DNA of 64,000 bases, taken from assembly GCF_004339745.1 (NCBI RefSeq), contig NZ_SMGP01000001.1, positions 434,001-498,000 on the forward strand. Direction: 5' to 3'. This document shows positions 8,890 to 16,747 of the stretch, in pieces. Below the pieces are notes generated by a model. The model worked only from the letters and a program-made list of their open reading frames with translations, did no database searches and had not been told where the DNA came from. Both the position numbers and the translations under genes were made by a program. The number at the start of each line of letters is the position of its first letter. The first letter of the stretch is position 1. The DNA is from Paraburkholderia sp. BL9I2N2. Lineage in GTDB: Bacteria; Pseudomonadota; Gammaproteobacteria; Burkholderiales; Burkholderiaceae.

Positions 8890-8966
8890 TGGTGCGGCTG
8901 GCAGGATTCGAACCCACGACCCCTTGGTTCGTAGCCAAGTACTCTATCCAACTGAGCTACAGCCGC
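8890..8966 (-). tRNA. tRNA-Arg (anticodon ACG), copy 2
   Basis: This gene is identical to the copy at 8735-8811, including the encoded CCA. The identity extends a few bases into both flanks (GTGGTG on one side, CGC on the other), indicating a recent local duplication or gene conversion. Confidence 0.95.
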
Positions 8967-9086
8967 ACGCAGAAACGAGATTATAGCAAAGGTTTCGAAA
9001 AAGGGAAGCATGTAACTGCGATTTGTCGCATAGTCGTGATCGTGTACCCTTGATGGGCAGTCGTTTGCTGCAGTTACCGGATCATC

Positions 9087-9656
9087 ATGAACAAGGCCTT
9101 TGTCAAAGAGTCGAGCGAAGAGAATGACGACGATCTCGACGTCGCCCAGCCGGACGTTCCCGCTGGAACGAAAAACTACATCACGCCCGCCGGCTACCGG
9201 CGCATGCGCGATGAACTACTGCATCTGATCGACGTCGATCGGCCGGAAGTGGTCAAACTGGTGTCGTGGGCGGCCTCGAACGGCGATCGCTCCGAAAATG
9301 GCGATTACATCTATGGCAAGCGCCGCTTGCGCGAAATCGATCGGCGCATCCGTTTTCTGACCAAACGGCTGGATCTCGCTGAAGTCGTCGACAGCAGCAA
9401 GCAGGAGAATGTCGACCAGGTTTTCTTCGGCGCGGCTGTGGAGTATGCGACGGAGGACGGCGAGGAGCATATCGTGACGATCGTCGGCATCGACGAGGTC
9501 GATCTGGATATCGGCCACGTGAGCTGGATCTCGCCGATTGCGCGCGCGCTGCTGAAGGCGAAAGTCGGCGATACGGTCACGTTGTACACACCGGCCGGCC
9601 CGCAGCCGATTGACATACTCGACGTCAAATATCCGCCGCCTGATACGGGCGGTTAA
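9087..9656 (+). CDS. greB: Transcription elongation factor GreB
   Basis: A 189-residue Gre factor. The coiled-coil N-terminus carries the conserved ENGDYIYGKRRLREIDRR region, whose acidic tip stimulates RNA polymerase to cleave backtracked transcripts. The C-terminal globular domain (GAAVEYATEDGEE, then SPIARALLKAKVGD) is complete. The signature YIYGKRRLREIDRR is the GreB rather than the GreA form. An acidic 25-residue N-terminal extension is present. It is a monocistronic rightward gene. Confidence 0.92.
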   Translation: MNKAFVKESSEENDDDLDVAQPDVPAGTKNYITPAGYRRMRDELLHLIDVDRPEVVKLVSWAASNGDRSENGDYIYGKRRLREIDRRIRFLTKRLDLAEVVDSSKQENVDQVFFGAAVEYATEDGEEHIVTIVGIDEVDLDIGHVSWISPIARALLKAKVGDTVTLYTPAGPQPIDILDVKYPPPDTGG

Positions 9657-9720
9657 GTCACGGCTGACAGGCTTCGTCTCGTTCTCGCCGATCATCTCCC
9701 GCCTCAGGCATAAAAAGGCA

Positions 9721-9746
9721 CAAAAAAAGGCGCCGCGAACGGCGCC
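9721..9746 (-). terminator. Intrinsic terminator of the porin gene
   Basis: Read leftward, GGCGCCG and CGGCGCC form a perfect 7-bp stem (9729-9746), followed by seven T residues. It lies about 30 bases past the porin stop. Confidence 0.85.
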
Positions 9747-9774
9747 TTCGAGACCACGGGTGTAACCCGCAGCT

Positions 9775-10920
9775 TTAGAAGCGGTGACGCAGACCTGCGG
9801 TCACAGCGACTTGCTTGTTGTTGCCCGAAGCGGCCAGACCGTTGATATCGGCATCCACGACTGCGTTTTCGTTGACTTGCTGATACTCGCCTTGCAGGTA
9901 CACGTCGGTACGCTTGGACAGCGCGTACGCGGTTTGCAGGTTGAACTGGTTCCAGTGCGGACGCGTGCCAGCCAGGCTCGCGCGGGTGTACGTGTACGAA
10001 CCGGCAATGCTGACCGCGGGCGTCAGCGCATAGCGAGCGTTCGCTTCAAAGTTCTGGAAGTGAGCGCTGTTGTTGCCGAAGGCGATGCCGTTGGTTTGAC
10101 CCGATGCGCCAGCGCCGATACCGGCCAGGCTCGACAGGTTCGTTTGCGAATACACGAGGCCGACCGTTGCCGGGCCGAACGCGTAGTTAGCACCCGCGCC
10201 CCACGTTTGCTGGCGGCCCGCGAAGAACGTGTTGTCGCTCGACACCGCGCCACCCGAATTGAATGCAGCAGCCGCGCCGGTCGCGCCGTTGCTGTTCAGT
10301 TGCAGGTAAGCGGCGGCGACGTTCAGGCCACCCCAGTTGTACGACGCACCCGCGCTATAAGCGCGGTTGTTCGCGAAGCCGTCGGCCTGGTTCGAGAAGC
10401 CATACAACGCGCCGAACTTGAAGCCGCCGTAGTTGGCGCTCTGGTACTTGACCGAGTTGTTGATGCGGAACGAGTTGTTCAGGTTGTCGTTGTCGAACGG
10501 ATGCGCGAACTGCGTGCCGCCGTATTGCGTGCCGGTCAGTGCCAGCGGGGCGACGTAGTCGACCATGCTGTCGTATTGACGGCCCAAGGTGACGGCGCCG
10601 AACTGATCGCTCGTCAGACCCACGAAGGCTTGACGGCCGAATTCGCGGCCGCCTTGCTTGAGCGTGCCGTCATTAATGCCGAAGCCGTTTTCCAACGTGA
10701 AGATGGCCTTCAGACCACCGCCCAGATCTTCAGATCCACGCAGACCCCAGCGGCTGCCGTTCACCGAACCGCTTGTTTCCTGCCAGTTGCTGTGACCGTG
10801 CTGGTTATTGGTATAGGTGATGCCGGCGTCGATCAAGCCGTACAACGTCACGCTGCTTTGCGCATGCGCGGCCGTTGCGAAGACGCCCGTGAGGGCGGCG
10901 ACCATGAGTGTCTTTTTCAT
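9775..10920 (-). CDS. Gram-negative general porin (OpcP/OmpC type)
   Basis: A 381-residue outer-membrane trimeric porin. The signal peptide MKKTLMVAALTGVFATAAHA is cleaved before QSSVTLYGLIDAG, the standard opening of beta-proteobacterial porins. The PEFR-type constriction-loop region and the alternating beta-strand pattern run to the terminal AGLRHRF, where the final Phe is the BAM recognition residue. The open frame continues upstream to 11580, but the signal peptide fixes the start at 10920. A long upstream region with a divergently placed small-RNA candidate follows. It allows diffusion of small hydrophilic solutes. Ion preference cannot be judged. Confidence 0.93.
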   Translation of the reverse strand: MKKTLMVAALTGVFATAAHAQSSVTLYGLIDAGITYTNNQHGHSNWQETSGSVNGSRWGLRGSEDLGGGLKAIFTLENGFGINDGTLKQGGREFGRQAFVGLTSDQFGAVTLGRQYDSMVDYVAPLALTGTQYGGTQFAHPFDNDNLNNSFRINNSVKYQSANYGGFKFGALYGFSNQADGFANNRAYSAGASYNWGGLNVAAAYLQLNSNGATGAAAAFNSGGAVSSDNTFFAGRQQTWGAGANYAFGPATVGLVYSQTNLSSLAGIGAGASGQTNGIAFGNNSAHFQNFEANARYALTPAVSIAGSYTYTRASLAGTRPHWNQFNLQTAYALSKRTDVYLQGEYQQVNENAVVDADINGLAASGNNKQVAVTAGLRHRF

Positions 10921-11325
10921 CTTGTAACTCCGAGAGCGAGAGTGGGCGTTGAACCCAGGCTTAGGGAGACCTTTCACGCGGGCGCTGCGAGAGGCGTAAT
11001 CCGAGTGAGTTGCGCGCTCAACAAAATCGCGCTGGTTTCCGGTTAGGCAGAGTGTAGAGAGACACTTCGCGCAATGGACGTTCCGATTTCCGCAATAAAG
11101 TATTACGCGTTCGGAAACGATATGTGAGTGCCGGTTAAGCCTTATAAATAAAGGCTTCCAGCGATTTTCAAGAGAGGGGACCGATGCGAAGATGGAGTTG
11201 CGTTGCTGATTCGCGACACTAATCGATGCAAAAAAACAACGTAATAAAACGTAAAATGAGATTGTTGTTGTTACTGAAATAGATGATTGTTGTTTATGTG
11301 AATAATCGAAATGGAGTCGAGCCGG

Positions 11326-11331
11326 TATACT
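11326..11331 (+). promoter_or_regulatory. -10 box (TATACT) of the small-RNA candidate
   Basis: TATACT matches the sigma70 -10 consensus in five of six positions and lies 7 bases before the predicted RNA start. The -35 region 17 bp upstream (TAATCG) is weak, so activation or an alternative sigma factor is possible. Confidence 0.5.
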
Positions 11332-11337
11332 GAAATT

Positions 11338-11422
11338 TCTGCTTTCCGAAGCGGACTTTTTCGTTGACGAAAAAGATCTCCAAACCTTTGTCGGCGCGAC
11401 TTCCCAGTCGCGCTTTTTTTTC
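11338..11422 (+). ncRNA. Candidate small regulatory RNA, about 85 nt
   Basis: There is no reading frame here but strong RNA structure. It comprises TCCG-aag-CGGA (11345-11355), a perfect 8-bp hairpin CTTTTTCG/CGAAAAAG with a TTGA loop (11356-11375), a 17-base single-stranded linker, then a perfect 8-bp stem GCGCGACT/AGTCGCGC followed by nine T residues (11394-11422). This last part is a strong Rho-independent terminator oriented rightward, with no gene upstream on that strand for over 1.6 kb. With the TATACT box at 11326 it makes a self-contained transcription unit of Hfq-type sRNA size. It lies upstream of and divergent from the porin gene. Targets are unknown. Confidence 0.6.
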
Positions 11423-11450
11423 GCCTGTGTTCCGCCGATTGACGACGCGC

Positions 11451-11699
11451 TCAGTGGGCAGGCGCTGCGCCGTCCACTTCGTTCCAGTCGTCCGCTACCG
11501 GGACGCTCCAGTCTTCCATGACATAGCGCCGCGCATCCATGGGGGACGACAGCAGGTTCTGCCAATGATCTCCGTGCCACATGGGATCGATTTCGAAGAT
11601 AGACGGCGTGTCCGCGACCGGTGTGGATTGTTCGGAAGCCGTGTTTGCGTGCGAGTGGGTCAGCCAGTTAAAGAGGCGGCTGATTTGGTTGAACAGCAT
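11451..11699 (-). CDS. Hypothetical protein, 82 aa
   Basis: An 82-residue frame with a good ribosome site (AGGGAG, 6 bases before the ATG at 11699). The N-terminus NQISRLFNWLTH is amphipathic. The middle is acidic and proline-containing, and the C-terminus has a tryptophan-rich acidic stretch (YVMEDWSVPVADDW). There is no signal peptide, no transmembrane segment and no recognised domain. It lies between the small-RNA candidate and the cold-shock gene. Function is unknown; coding status is supported mainly by the ribosome site and natural amino-acid composition. Confidence 0.5.
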   Translation of the reverse strand: MLFNQISRLFNWLTHSHANTASEQSTPVADTPSIFEIDPMWHGDHWQNLLSSPMDARRYVMEDWSVPVADDWNEVDGAAPAH

Positions 11700-11805
11700 G
11701 GCAATCTCCCTAATGCGCGTTGCTACTACTACTGAATACGATCATCCTGCCGTGAACGCGGTGCAGCAAGTCGGACAAACACTTACGGAAAACATCTTTT
11801 GTTAC

Positions 11806-11832
11806 ATATTTTCAGCGATGTGCTGAAAATAT
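11806..11832. repeat. Perfect 11-bp inverted repeat
   Basis: ATATTTTCAGC and GCTGAAAATAT flank a 5-base loop GATGT. No T-run follows, so it is not a typical terminator. It could be an operator for either flanking gene or a cruciform. Confidence 0.6.
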
Positions 11833-11979
11833 TCCCGCTATAGCGCATTTCCGTAGTCGGGTGGGTAATATTGACTTGGTCTGATTATTCGGATCGCAGT
11901 GAATCTATGGGCTCGGCATTCTTAAACCAATAAGCGCAGGCTTATCGTATAGCGTGATAAGCGCATATCCAGAATTCGC

Positions 11980-12009
11980 TTGACGACAATTCTTCATTCC
12001 CCGTATAAC
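11980..12009 (+). promoter_or_regulatory. Predicted sigma70 promoter of the cold-shock gene
   Basis: TTGACG (11980-11985) and TATAAC (12004-12009) are separated by 18 bp. Transcription would start near 12016, giving a 5' leader of roughly 100 nt before the ATG at 12114, as is usual for cold-shock mRNAs. Confidence 0.55.
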
Positions 12010-12113
12010 GGCAATGCTGAATTTCGACCGCCGGATTTGATTGCGTGGCGCGGCCGTGATATTCGGCTGAGGGCAATGCCCGATATTGATAAATCCTCGA
12101 GGGAAACTGGAAA

Positions 12114-12317
12114 ATGGAAACTGGTATCGTCAAATGGTTCAACGATGCTAAGGGCTTTGGCTTCATCACGTCGGATTCGGGCGGCGAGGATCTCTTCGCG
12201 CACTTTTCGGAGATTCGCGCGGAAGGATTCAAGTCGCTGAAGGAAAACCAGCGCGTCTCGTTCGACGTCAAGGCCGGCCCGAAGGGCAAGCAGGCGGCGA
12301 ATATCCAGCCGCTGTAA
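12114..12317 (+). CDS. Cold-shock protein (CspA family)
   Basis: A 67-residue single cold-shock domain, the standard size. The RNA-binding motifs RNP1 (KGFGFI) and RNP2 (DLFAHF) are intact, and the opening [10 protein letters not shown] is typical of the family. It binds single-stranded RNA and DNA and melts mRNA secondary structure at low temperature. It has its own promoter, leader and terminator and is therefore monocistronic. Which Csp paralogue it is cannot be told from sequence. Confidence 0.95.
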   Translation: METGIVKWFNDAKGFGFITSDSGGEDLFAHFSEIRAEGFKSLKENQRVSFDVKAGPKGKQAANIQPL

Positions 12318-12364
12318 GCCTGTCAACGTGACTCGGCGCTTGGCCACGCGGTAGAACGAACGAA

Positions 12365-12392
12365 AGCCTTCGCAAAACGCGAGGGCTTTTTT
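12365..12392 (+). terminator. Intrinsic terminator of the cold-shock gene
   Basis: AGCCTTCGC and GCGAGGGCT form a 9-bp stem with one G-T pair around a 5-base loop, followed by six T residues, 48 bases after the stop codon. Confidence 0.8.
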
Positions 12393-12668
12393 ATGCCGAA
12401 TTGTTTGTTGGCCGCGGCAATCGTTTTTAACCATCTGGTTCGGAATGTTTTGAACGGCCGGCCAAAATCTCCCGAATGACTTCTCTGTCATTTCCCGGTG
12501 TCCGCCGTGAAAACATAATGATTTCTGATTTGCAGGAGGCTTGCCGCTCACGCCAAAACAGGAACATTGCGCCTGAAGTCAGTTGACGTAATGCGATGCT
12601 ATCCGGGTACTCGGCCGCCAACTGGTGCATACTTGCCGCAAAGCCACGCGTCCAAAGTCTCCTTTTCC
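12393..12668. other. Intergenic region between csp terminator and exonuclease gene
   Basis: A leftward frame of 67 codons exists here but has no ribosome site and no recognisable features. No promoter motif of good quality was seen. I see nothing else in it. Confidence 0.5.
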
Positions 12669-13820
12669 ATGTCTGAACAGTTTTTTCCGGAACCGGCCCT
12701 GGATGGTCCGATCGTCTTCGTCGACCTTGAAACCACTGGCGGCTCGACTGCCGAGCATCGCATCACCGAAGTGGGCGTGGTCGAAATAGGGCCTGCCGGC
12801 GTGTCGCGCTGGAGCAGTCTGGTCGACCCTCAGCAGCCGATTCCCTCATTCATCCAGCAGCTCACCGGCATCACGAATGCGATGGTGCGGGGCGCGCCGA
12901 CCTTCGACGCGATCGCGCCGGCTCTCTTCGAGCGTCTGAACGGCAAACTGTTCGTCGCGCATAACGCCAGTTTCGATCGCGGTTTTCTGCGCGGCGAGTT
13001 TCGCCGGGTGGGGCTGGCGTTCGATCCGGACGTACTGTGCACCGTGCGCCTGTCGCGCGCGCTGTTTCCGGCGGAAAAACGTCACGGCCTCGATGCTTTG
13101 GTCGAGCGTCATGCGCTCGTGCCGTCCGATCGCCACCGCGCGCTTGCCGACGCCGATCTGATCTGGCAGTTCTGGCAGCGTCTGCACGGCCTCGTGCCGC
13201 TCGACGTATTGCGCACGCAGATCGAGCGCACTACGCGGCGCTACCGGCTCGCGGGCGACATCACGGAAGATCTGCTCGACACGGCGCCGGCGGGTTGCGG
13301 CGTCTACGCGTTCTATGGAGAAGAGGATTTGCCGCTGTATGTCGGGCGAAGCGTGCGCGTGCGCCAGCGGCTGCGTTCACATTTGACCGGCGAGCGGCGC
13401 TCGTCCAAGGATATCCGGCTTGCGCAGCAGGTGCGGCGCGTCGAGTGGCGCGCAACCGGCGGCGAATTGGGCGCCATGCTCGCGGAGGCGCAGTGGATCG
13501 CGACATTGCGCCCCGGCCATAACCGGGTACCGCGTGTCGCCAAGAGCGATCCGGCGGACGCGCCCTGGCCGTTCGAGGGGCCGATCGTGTTCGAGGAGCG
13601 CGAGGAGGCGTCGCAGGCGCGCGCTTTTCATGTCGTCGACCGTTGGTGTTACGTGGGCCATGCGGCGTCGCTCGCGCAGGCTGCGGAGTTGCATGCGTCG
13701 AGCGCAGCGGGATCGTTCGAGCTGTCGACGTATCGCATCTTGCAGAGCCATCTCGCCCGCGGTTTGCGTGTGATGCCCTTGAGCGTGTCGAGCGGAACGG
13801 CGGTGGCGAGTCTTGCCTGA
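12669..13820 (+). CDS. DEDDh 3'-5' exonuclease fused to a GIY-YIG nuclease domain
   Basis: A 383-residue two-nuclease fusion. Residues about 15-185 form a DnaQ/epsilon-type exonuclease with Exo I (VDLETTGG), Exo II (AHNASFDRGFL) and Exo III (HRALADADL) motifs. After a linker, residues about 210-300 are a UvrC-type GIY-YIG domain (GVYAFY ... LYVGRS, then a KDIR/Arg and a Glu in MLAEAQWI). About 80 further residues lack a known domain. The fold order matches the Cho-like excinuclease/epsilon fusions found in several bacteria. A role in DNA repair is expected. ATG 12669 gives the usual length; an earlier ATG at 12567 lacks homology-like sequence. Confidence 0.85.
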   Translation: MSEQFFPEPALDGPIVFVDLETTGGSTAEHRITEVGVVEIGPAGVSRWSSLVDPQQPIPSFIQQLTGITNAMVRGAPTFDAIAPALFERLNGKLFVAHNASFDRGFLRGEFRRVGLAFDPDVLCTVRLSRALFPAEKRHGLDALVERHALVPSDRHRALADADLIWQFWQRLHGLVPLDVLRTQIERTTRRYRLAGDITEDLLDTAPAGCGVYAFYGEEDLPLYVGRSVRVRQRLRSHLTGERRSSKDIRLAQQVRRVEWRATGGELGAMLAEAQWIATLRPGHNRVPRVAKSDPADAPWPFEGPIVFEEREEASQARAFHVVDRWCYVGHAASLAQAAELHASSAAGSFELSTYRILQSHLARGLRVMPLSVSSGTAVASLA

Positions 13821-13970
13821 CGGCGTTCGTCGGCTCGGCTTTCAGCGGTTTCGTTTCAGCGGTTTGATGTTCAACCGATGGCCTGCCGTTCAAAAGCGGA
13901 TTCAAGCGCGCGAGCCAACACCGCGGCCAATAATCCCAGCCTGAAACCGTGCGTTTTACCCCACTCCGAA

Positions 13971-14567
13971 CTAACCCGTCGCGCCCACACCGCCCGTTTC
14001 GCACACGTGCCCAAGCGCGCGAGTCAACGCGCTCGAATGAGCCGAGTCATAGCGAGTCAGCGATTTCCAGTTAGCCAGCGATTGCGCGACGCGCGACGGA
14101 CAATCCTGCGCCGCACGCAACGGCTGCACGCGTGCAAGGCCGGCCACGAGCGATTGCGTCAGTCGGTCCAACTGCGGTCTCGTGCTGGTCGCCAGATCGG
14201 GAGCGGGTCCTTGCGGCGCCTGGCCGCCGCGCCACGTGGCGAACAGCGCGTTTTGCACCTCCTTGCTGGCGTCGATCTGATCCTGAAAGAAAGCACGGGC
14301 GAACGCCGGGTCGACGTTTGCCGCGACGGCGCGCTTTTCGACATCGGCGAGGAGGGCGTTCTCGCGCGGCGTGTCGGTGATGTCACGGTGATTGACCCAT
14401 TTCCAGCGCGCCACGGGTTCCGCGAGCGCGAGCCGTTGGGAGGCCAGCGCAATCAGATTGGTGAGCGCGGTATCGTCACCATCCGCGATGGCGGGAGCGG
14501 GCGCCAATGCAAGAGCAGCCAAAAGCGCAAGCGCGCATGACGCGCCGAAGCGGTACGAACGGTTCAT
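13971..14567 (-). CDS. Secreted chorismate mutase (AroQ gamma class)
   Basis: A 198-residue protein with a Sec signal peptide (basic MNRSYRFG, hydrophobic core, AlaXAla cleavage near residue 28) and an all-helical chorismate mutase domain. The conserved segments LIALASQRLALAEPVARWKW and the later RAFFQDQIDASKEVQ contain the Arg, Lys and Gln expected at the active site of the gamma subclass. It converts chorismate to prephenate in the periplasm. Periplasmic AroQ forms occur in Burkholderia and other proteobacteria, and their purpose is debated. The open frame extends to 14690, but the signal peptide defines ATG 14567. Confidence 0.85.
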   Translation of the reverse strand: MNRSYRFGASCALALLAALALAPAPAIADGDDTALTNLIALASQRLALAEPVARWKWVNHRDITDTPRENALLADVEKRAVAANVDPAFARAFFQDQIDASKEVQNALFATWRGGQAPQGPAPDLATSTRPQLDRLTQSLVAGLARVQPLRAAQDCPSRVAQSLANWKSLTRYDSAHSSALTRALGHVCETGGVGATG

Positions 14568-14838
14568 GGAAGATGACAGTGGCCGAGCGGCCGCAGGGGA
14601 AAAACCAGAAGAATAGACGATGCGCCGAACGTGCGTCTGCGTTCCGGCGGAAATCTTCGGGAGGACGCTTGAATAGGCGAGCAAAAACACACGCCGGGCC
14701 GCACGGCCAGGCGTCGTCCGAATCAGACGGACTCGCCCCGCGTCACGAATCGAGCCGAAAACGAGCGGTCAGACGTGTGCATACAACCGCCGCGCGCCGG
14801 ACGCGCGGACGTCGATGCTGCATCGCGCCACTGCCCCG

Positions 14839-14988
14839 TTACTTCGAGTCGCACGACTTGCGTTGTTCGTCGAAAAAGGCGCGAACGTGCTCCGGCAGTT
14901 CTGCACCCAAAAACTCGACGCCAGCGGGTTCCGGATCCGGGCAAAAAACTTTATCCGGGGTCGGAACTTTCGGTGGTTTGGCATCCAT
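14839..14988 (-). CDS. Hypothetical 49-residue protein
   Basis: This short frame has an excellent ribosome site (AAAGGAG, 7 bases before ATG 14988). The sequence opens MDAKPPKVPTPDKVFCPDPE, is acidic overall, contains two cysteines (Cys16 and Cys46) and ends with a helix-like LPEHVRAFFDEQRKSCDSK. There is no signal peptide and no recognised family. The Cys-Pro-Asp-Pro segment and a terminal cysteine could bind a metal or form a disulfide, but this is speculative. Its coding status rests on the ribosome site and a balanced amino-acid composition. Confidence 0.6.
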   Translation of the reverse strand: MDAKPPKVPTPDKVFCPDPEPAGVEFLGAELPEHVRAFFDEQRKSCDSK

Positions 14989-15504
14989 GATCTTTCTCCT
15001 TTACAAACCGATTATCGGCCTCGGTCCCCGTTTTGCACCAGCGCCTGATGCGGGTCACATGTTGTGTGTTGCTTTAACGGCACAGCCCAACAATGGAACG
15101 GAATGTTTGAATAGAATTTATCGGTTGACTGCTAATGCGCTGATTTCGCTTTCACCAGTCCCCGTCAGTCCGATACTTCCCGCTATTCCCTTCCTGACTT
15201 TGTCCCACGGGCTATTCAGCAAGCCGCCCTCGCTTTTGCGCACTCCCACATTCATATTGGCCGATATCAATCGAATTGCCGTGGATTTTTGTGCACTGCC
15301 GCATCGGCAGGATTTTCTTCTTAAGTGGCCGAACGTTCGTTAATTACCGTTCCGTTCAGTACGCGCCATTCGGCCCCCTAATCTTTTGTAAACGAACCAT
15401 TCTCGAATTTCGTTGACGGCTAAAAGCATTTTTTAAGATTTTTTGCCTGAATAAGAAAACCTAACGTTCGGCAGCGAACGCTGGGCATTCGTCAGACGCT
15501 ATTT
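14989..15504. other. AT-rich intergenic region
   Basis: About 516 bp of clearly lower GC than both flanks. It contains a small CGTTCG/CGAACG inverted repeat near 15465-15480 but no supported gene, tRNA or terminator. Its leftward half must contain the promoter for the 49-residue protein gene. Confidence 0.5.
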
Positions 15505-16620
15505 CTACGCTGTCGGCACGGGGATTTTCACCGACGCGGAGTACGCAGCCGGTTTATCAGTCACTTCGACCTGTCCGTGAATCCGCGCTTGATGACCGTC
15601 TGCAAACATGTAATACGGGAATGGACGGGCCGGTTCCGACACGGCGTCGAGCCGCGCGATCAGTTCCGGCGTCAGCGTGAAGTCGAGCGAGCCGAGCGAC
15701 TCCTGCAACTGCTCCGGCCGCGTCGCGCCGACGATGATGCTGGACACGCCACGCTTCTGATGCAGCCAGTTCAGCGCGACTTGCGCCATCGGCCGGCCGG
15801 CGAGATTGGCGACGGACTCCAGTTCGGCCACGATGCGAAAGTTGCGCTCAGTCAGCTTGTCGAATCCCGGCGGCGGCGCGCTGGCCATGCTGGCGAGGCG
15901 GCCGTCGCCGGAGAAACCGGCTGCCGCGCCGCTTTGCGAAGGCCGGTACTTGCCGGACAGCACGCCCATGCCGAGCGGACTCCACGGCACGAGCCCCATG
16001 CCGAGATTGGCGGCGAGATCGGCGAACTCATTTTCGGCATTGCGTTCGATCATCGAGTATTCGAGCTGCATGGCCGCGACCGGTTCGAAGCCGCGCCAGT
16101 CGGCGAGCGTCTGCGCGCGTCCGGCGAACCATGCGGGCGTATCCGACAAGCCGACATAGCGGATCTTGCCGGCGCGCACGGCGTCGTCCATCGCGCGCAT
16201 GACTTCGTCCACCGGCGTGATGCGATCCCACGTGTGGAGGTAGTACAAGTCGATGTAGTCCGTGCCGAGCCGCTTGAGCGAGCCGTCCAGCGCGCGCAGC
16301 AGGTTCTTGCGATGGTTGCCGCCCGCGTTCGGATTGCCGGTCTCGGCGTTGTAGCCGTACTTGGTCGCGATCACGAGCCGCTCGCGCAGGCCGCGCGCCG
16401 CGACGAACTTGCCCAGCCATTTCTCGCTGGTGCCTTCCGTGTAGAGGTCCGCGGTGTCGATGAAATTGCCGCCGGCATCCACGTACAGATCGAACAGCCG
16501 TTGCGCGGACTTTTCCTCGACACCCCAGCCCCATTCGGTGCCGAAAGTCATCGTGCCGAGCGCGATCGGGCTGACGCGCAAGCCTGAGCGGCCGAGCAGG
16601 GTATAGCGATTCATCGTCAT
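15505..16620 (-). CDS. Aldo/keto reductase
   Basis: A 371-residue NADPH-dependent oxidoreductase of the aldo/keto reductase superfamily. The TIM-barrel catalytic residues are visible: Asp in FIDTADLYTEG with the Tyr of the tetrad, Lys in VIATKYG, and His in YYLHTWD. The C-terminal NADPH site SSIIVGATRPEQL is intact. Start ATG 16620 has AAGGAGA upstream. It is divergent from a LysR gene with only 127 bp between the two starts, a typical regulator-target arrangement. Substrate is unknown. The C-terminal tail past the barrel (ending KIPVPTA) is about 30 residues longer than usual. Confidence 0.88.
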   Translation of the reverse strand: MTMNRYTLLGRSGLRVSPIALGTMTFGTEWGWGVEEKSAQRLFDLYVDAGGNFIDTADLYTEGTSEKWLGKFVAARGLRERLVIATKYGYNAETGNPNAGGNHRKNLLRALDGSLKRLGTDYIDLYYLHTWDRITPVDEVMRAMDDAVRAGKIRYVGLSDTPAWFAGRAQTLADWRGFEPVAAMQLEYSMIERNAENEFADLAANLGMGLVPWSPLGMGVLSGKYRPSQSGAAAGFSGDGRLASMASAPPPGFDKLTERNFRIVAELESVANLAGRPMAQVALNWLHQKRGVSSIIVGATRPEQLQESLGSLDFTLTPELIARLDAVSEPARPFPYYMFADGHQARIHGQVEVTDKPAAYSASVKIPVPTA

Positions 16621-16747
16621 GTCAGTCTCCTTGGGCGGTGTCGTAGGAAAAATTGAATCCATGGCCTATCGTGCGCCGATTCTTTTCGTGGAAAAATGCC
16701 GCTTGTCTGCAAGGATTGTGAAGTCCGGCTTAACAATGGAGGCGACG

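Larger units (their letters stand above)
11700..12113. other. Low-GC intergenic region upstream of the cold-shock gene
   Basis: The region contains a perfect 11-bp inverted repeat (11806-11832) and a good sigma70 promoter (11980-12009) for the cold-shock gene, both listed separately. The remainder is AT-rich compared with the flanks and shows no supported reading frame. Confidence 0.6.

Noticed and set aside
12427..12630. Leftward 67-codon frame upstream of the exonuclease gene
   Set aside because: No ribosome site and no features; it lies in the promoter region of the rightward gene.
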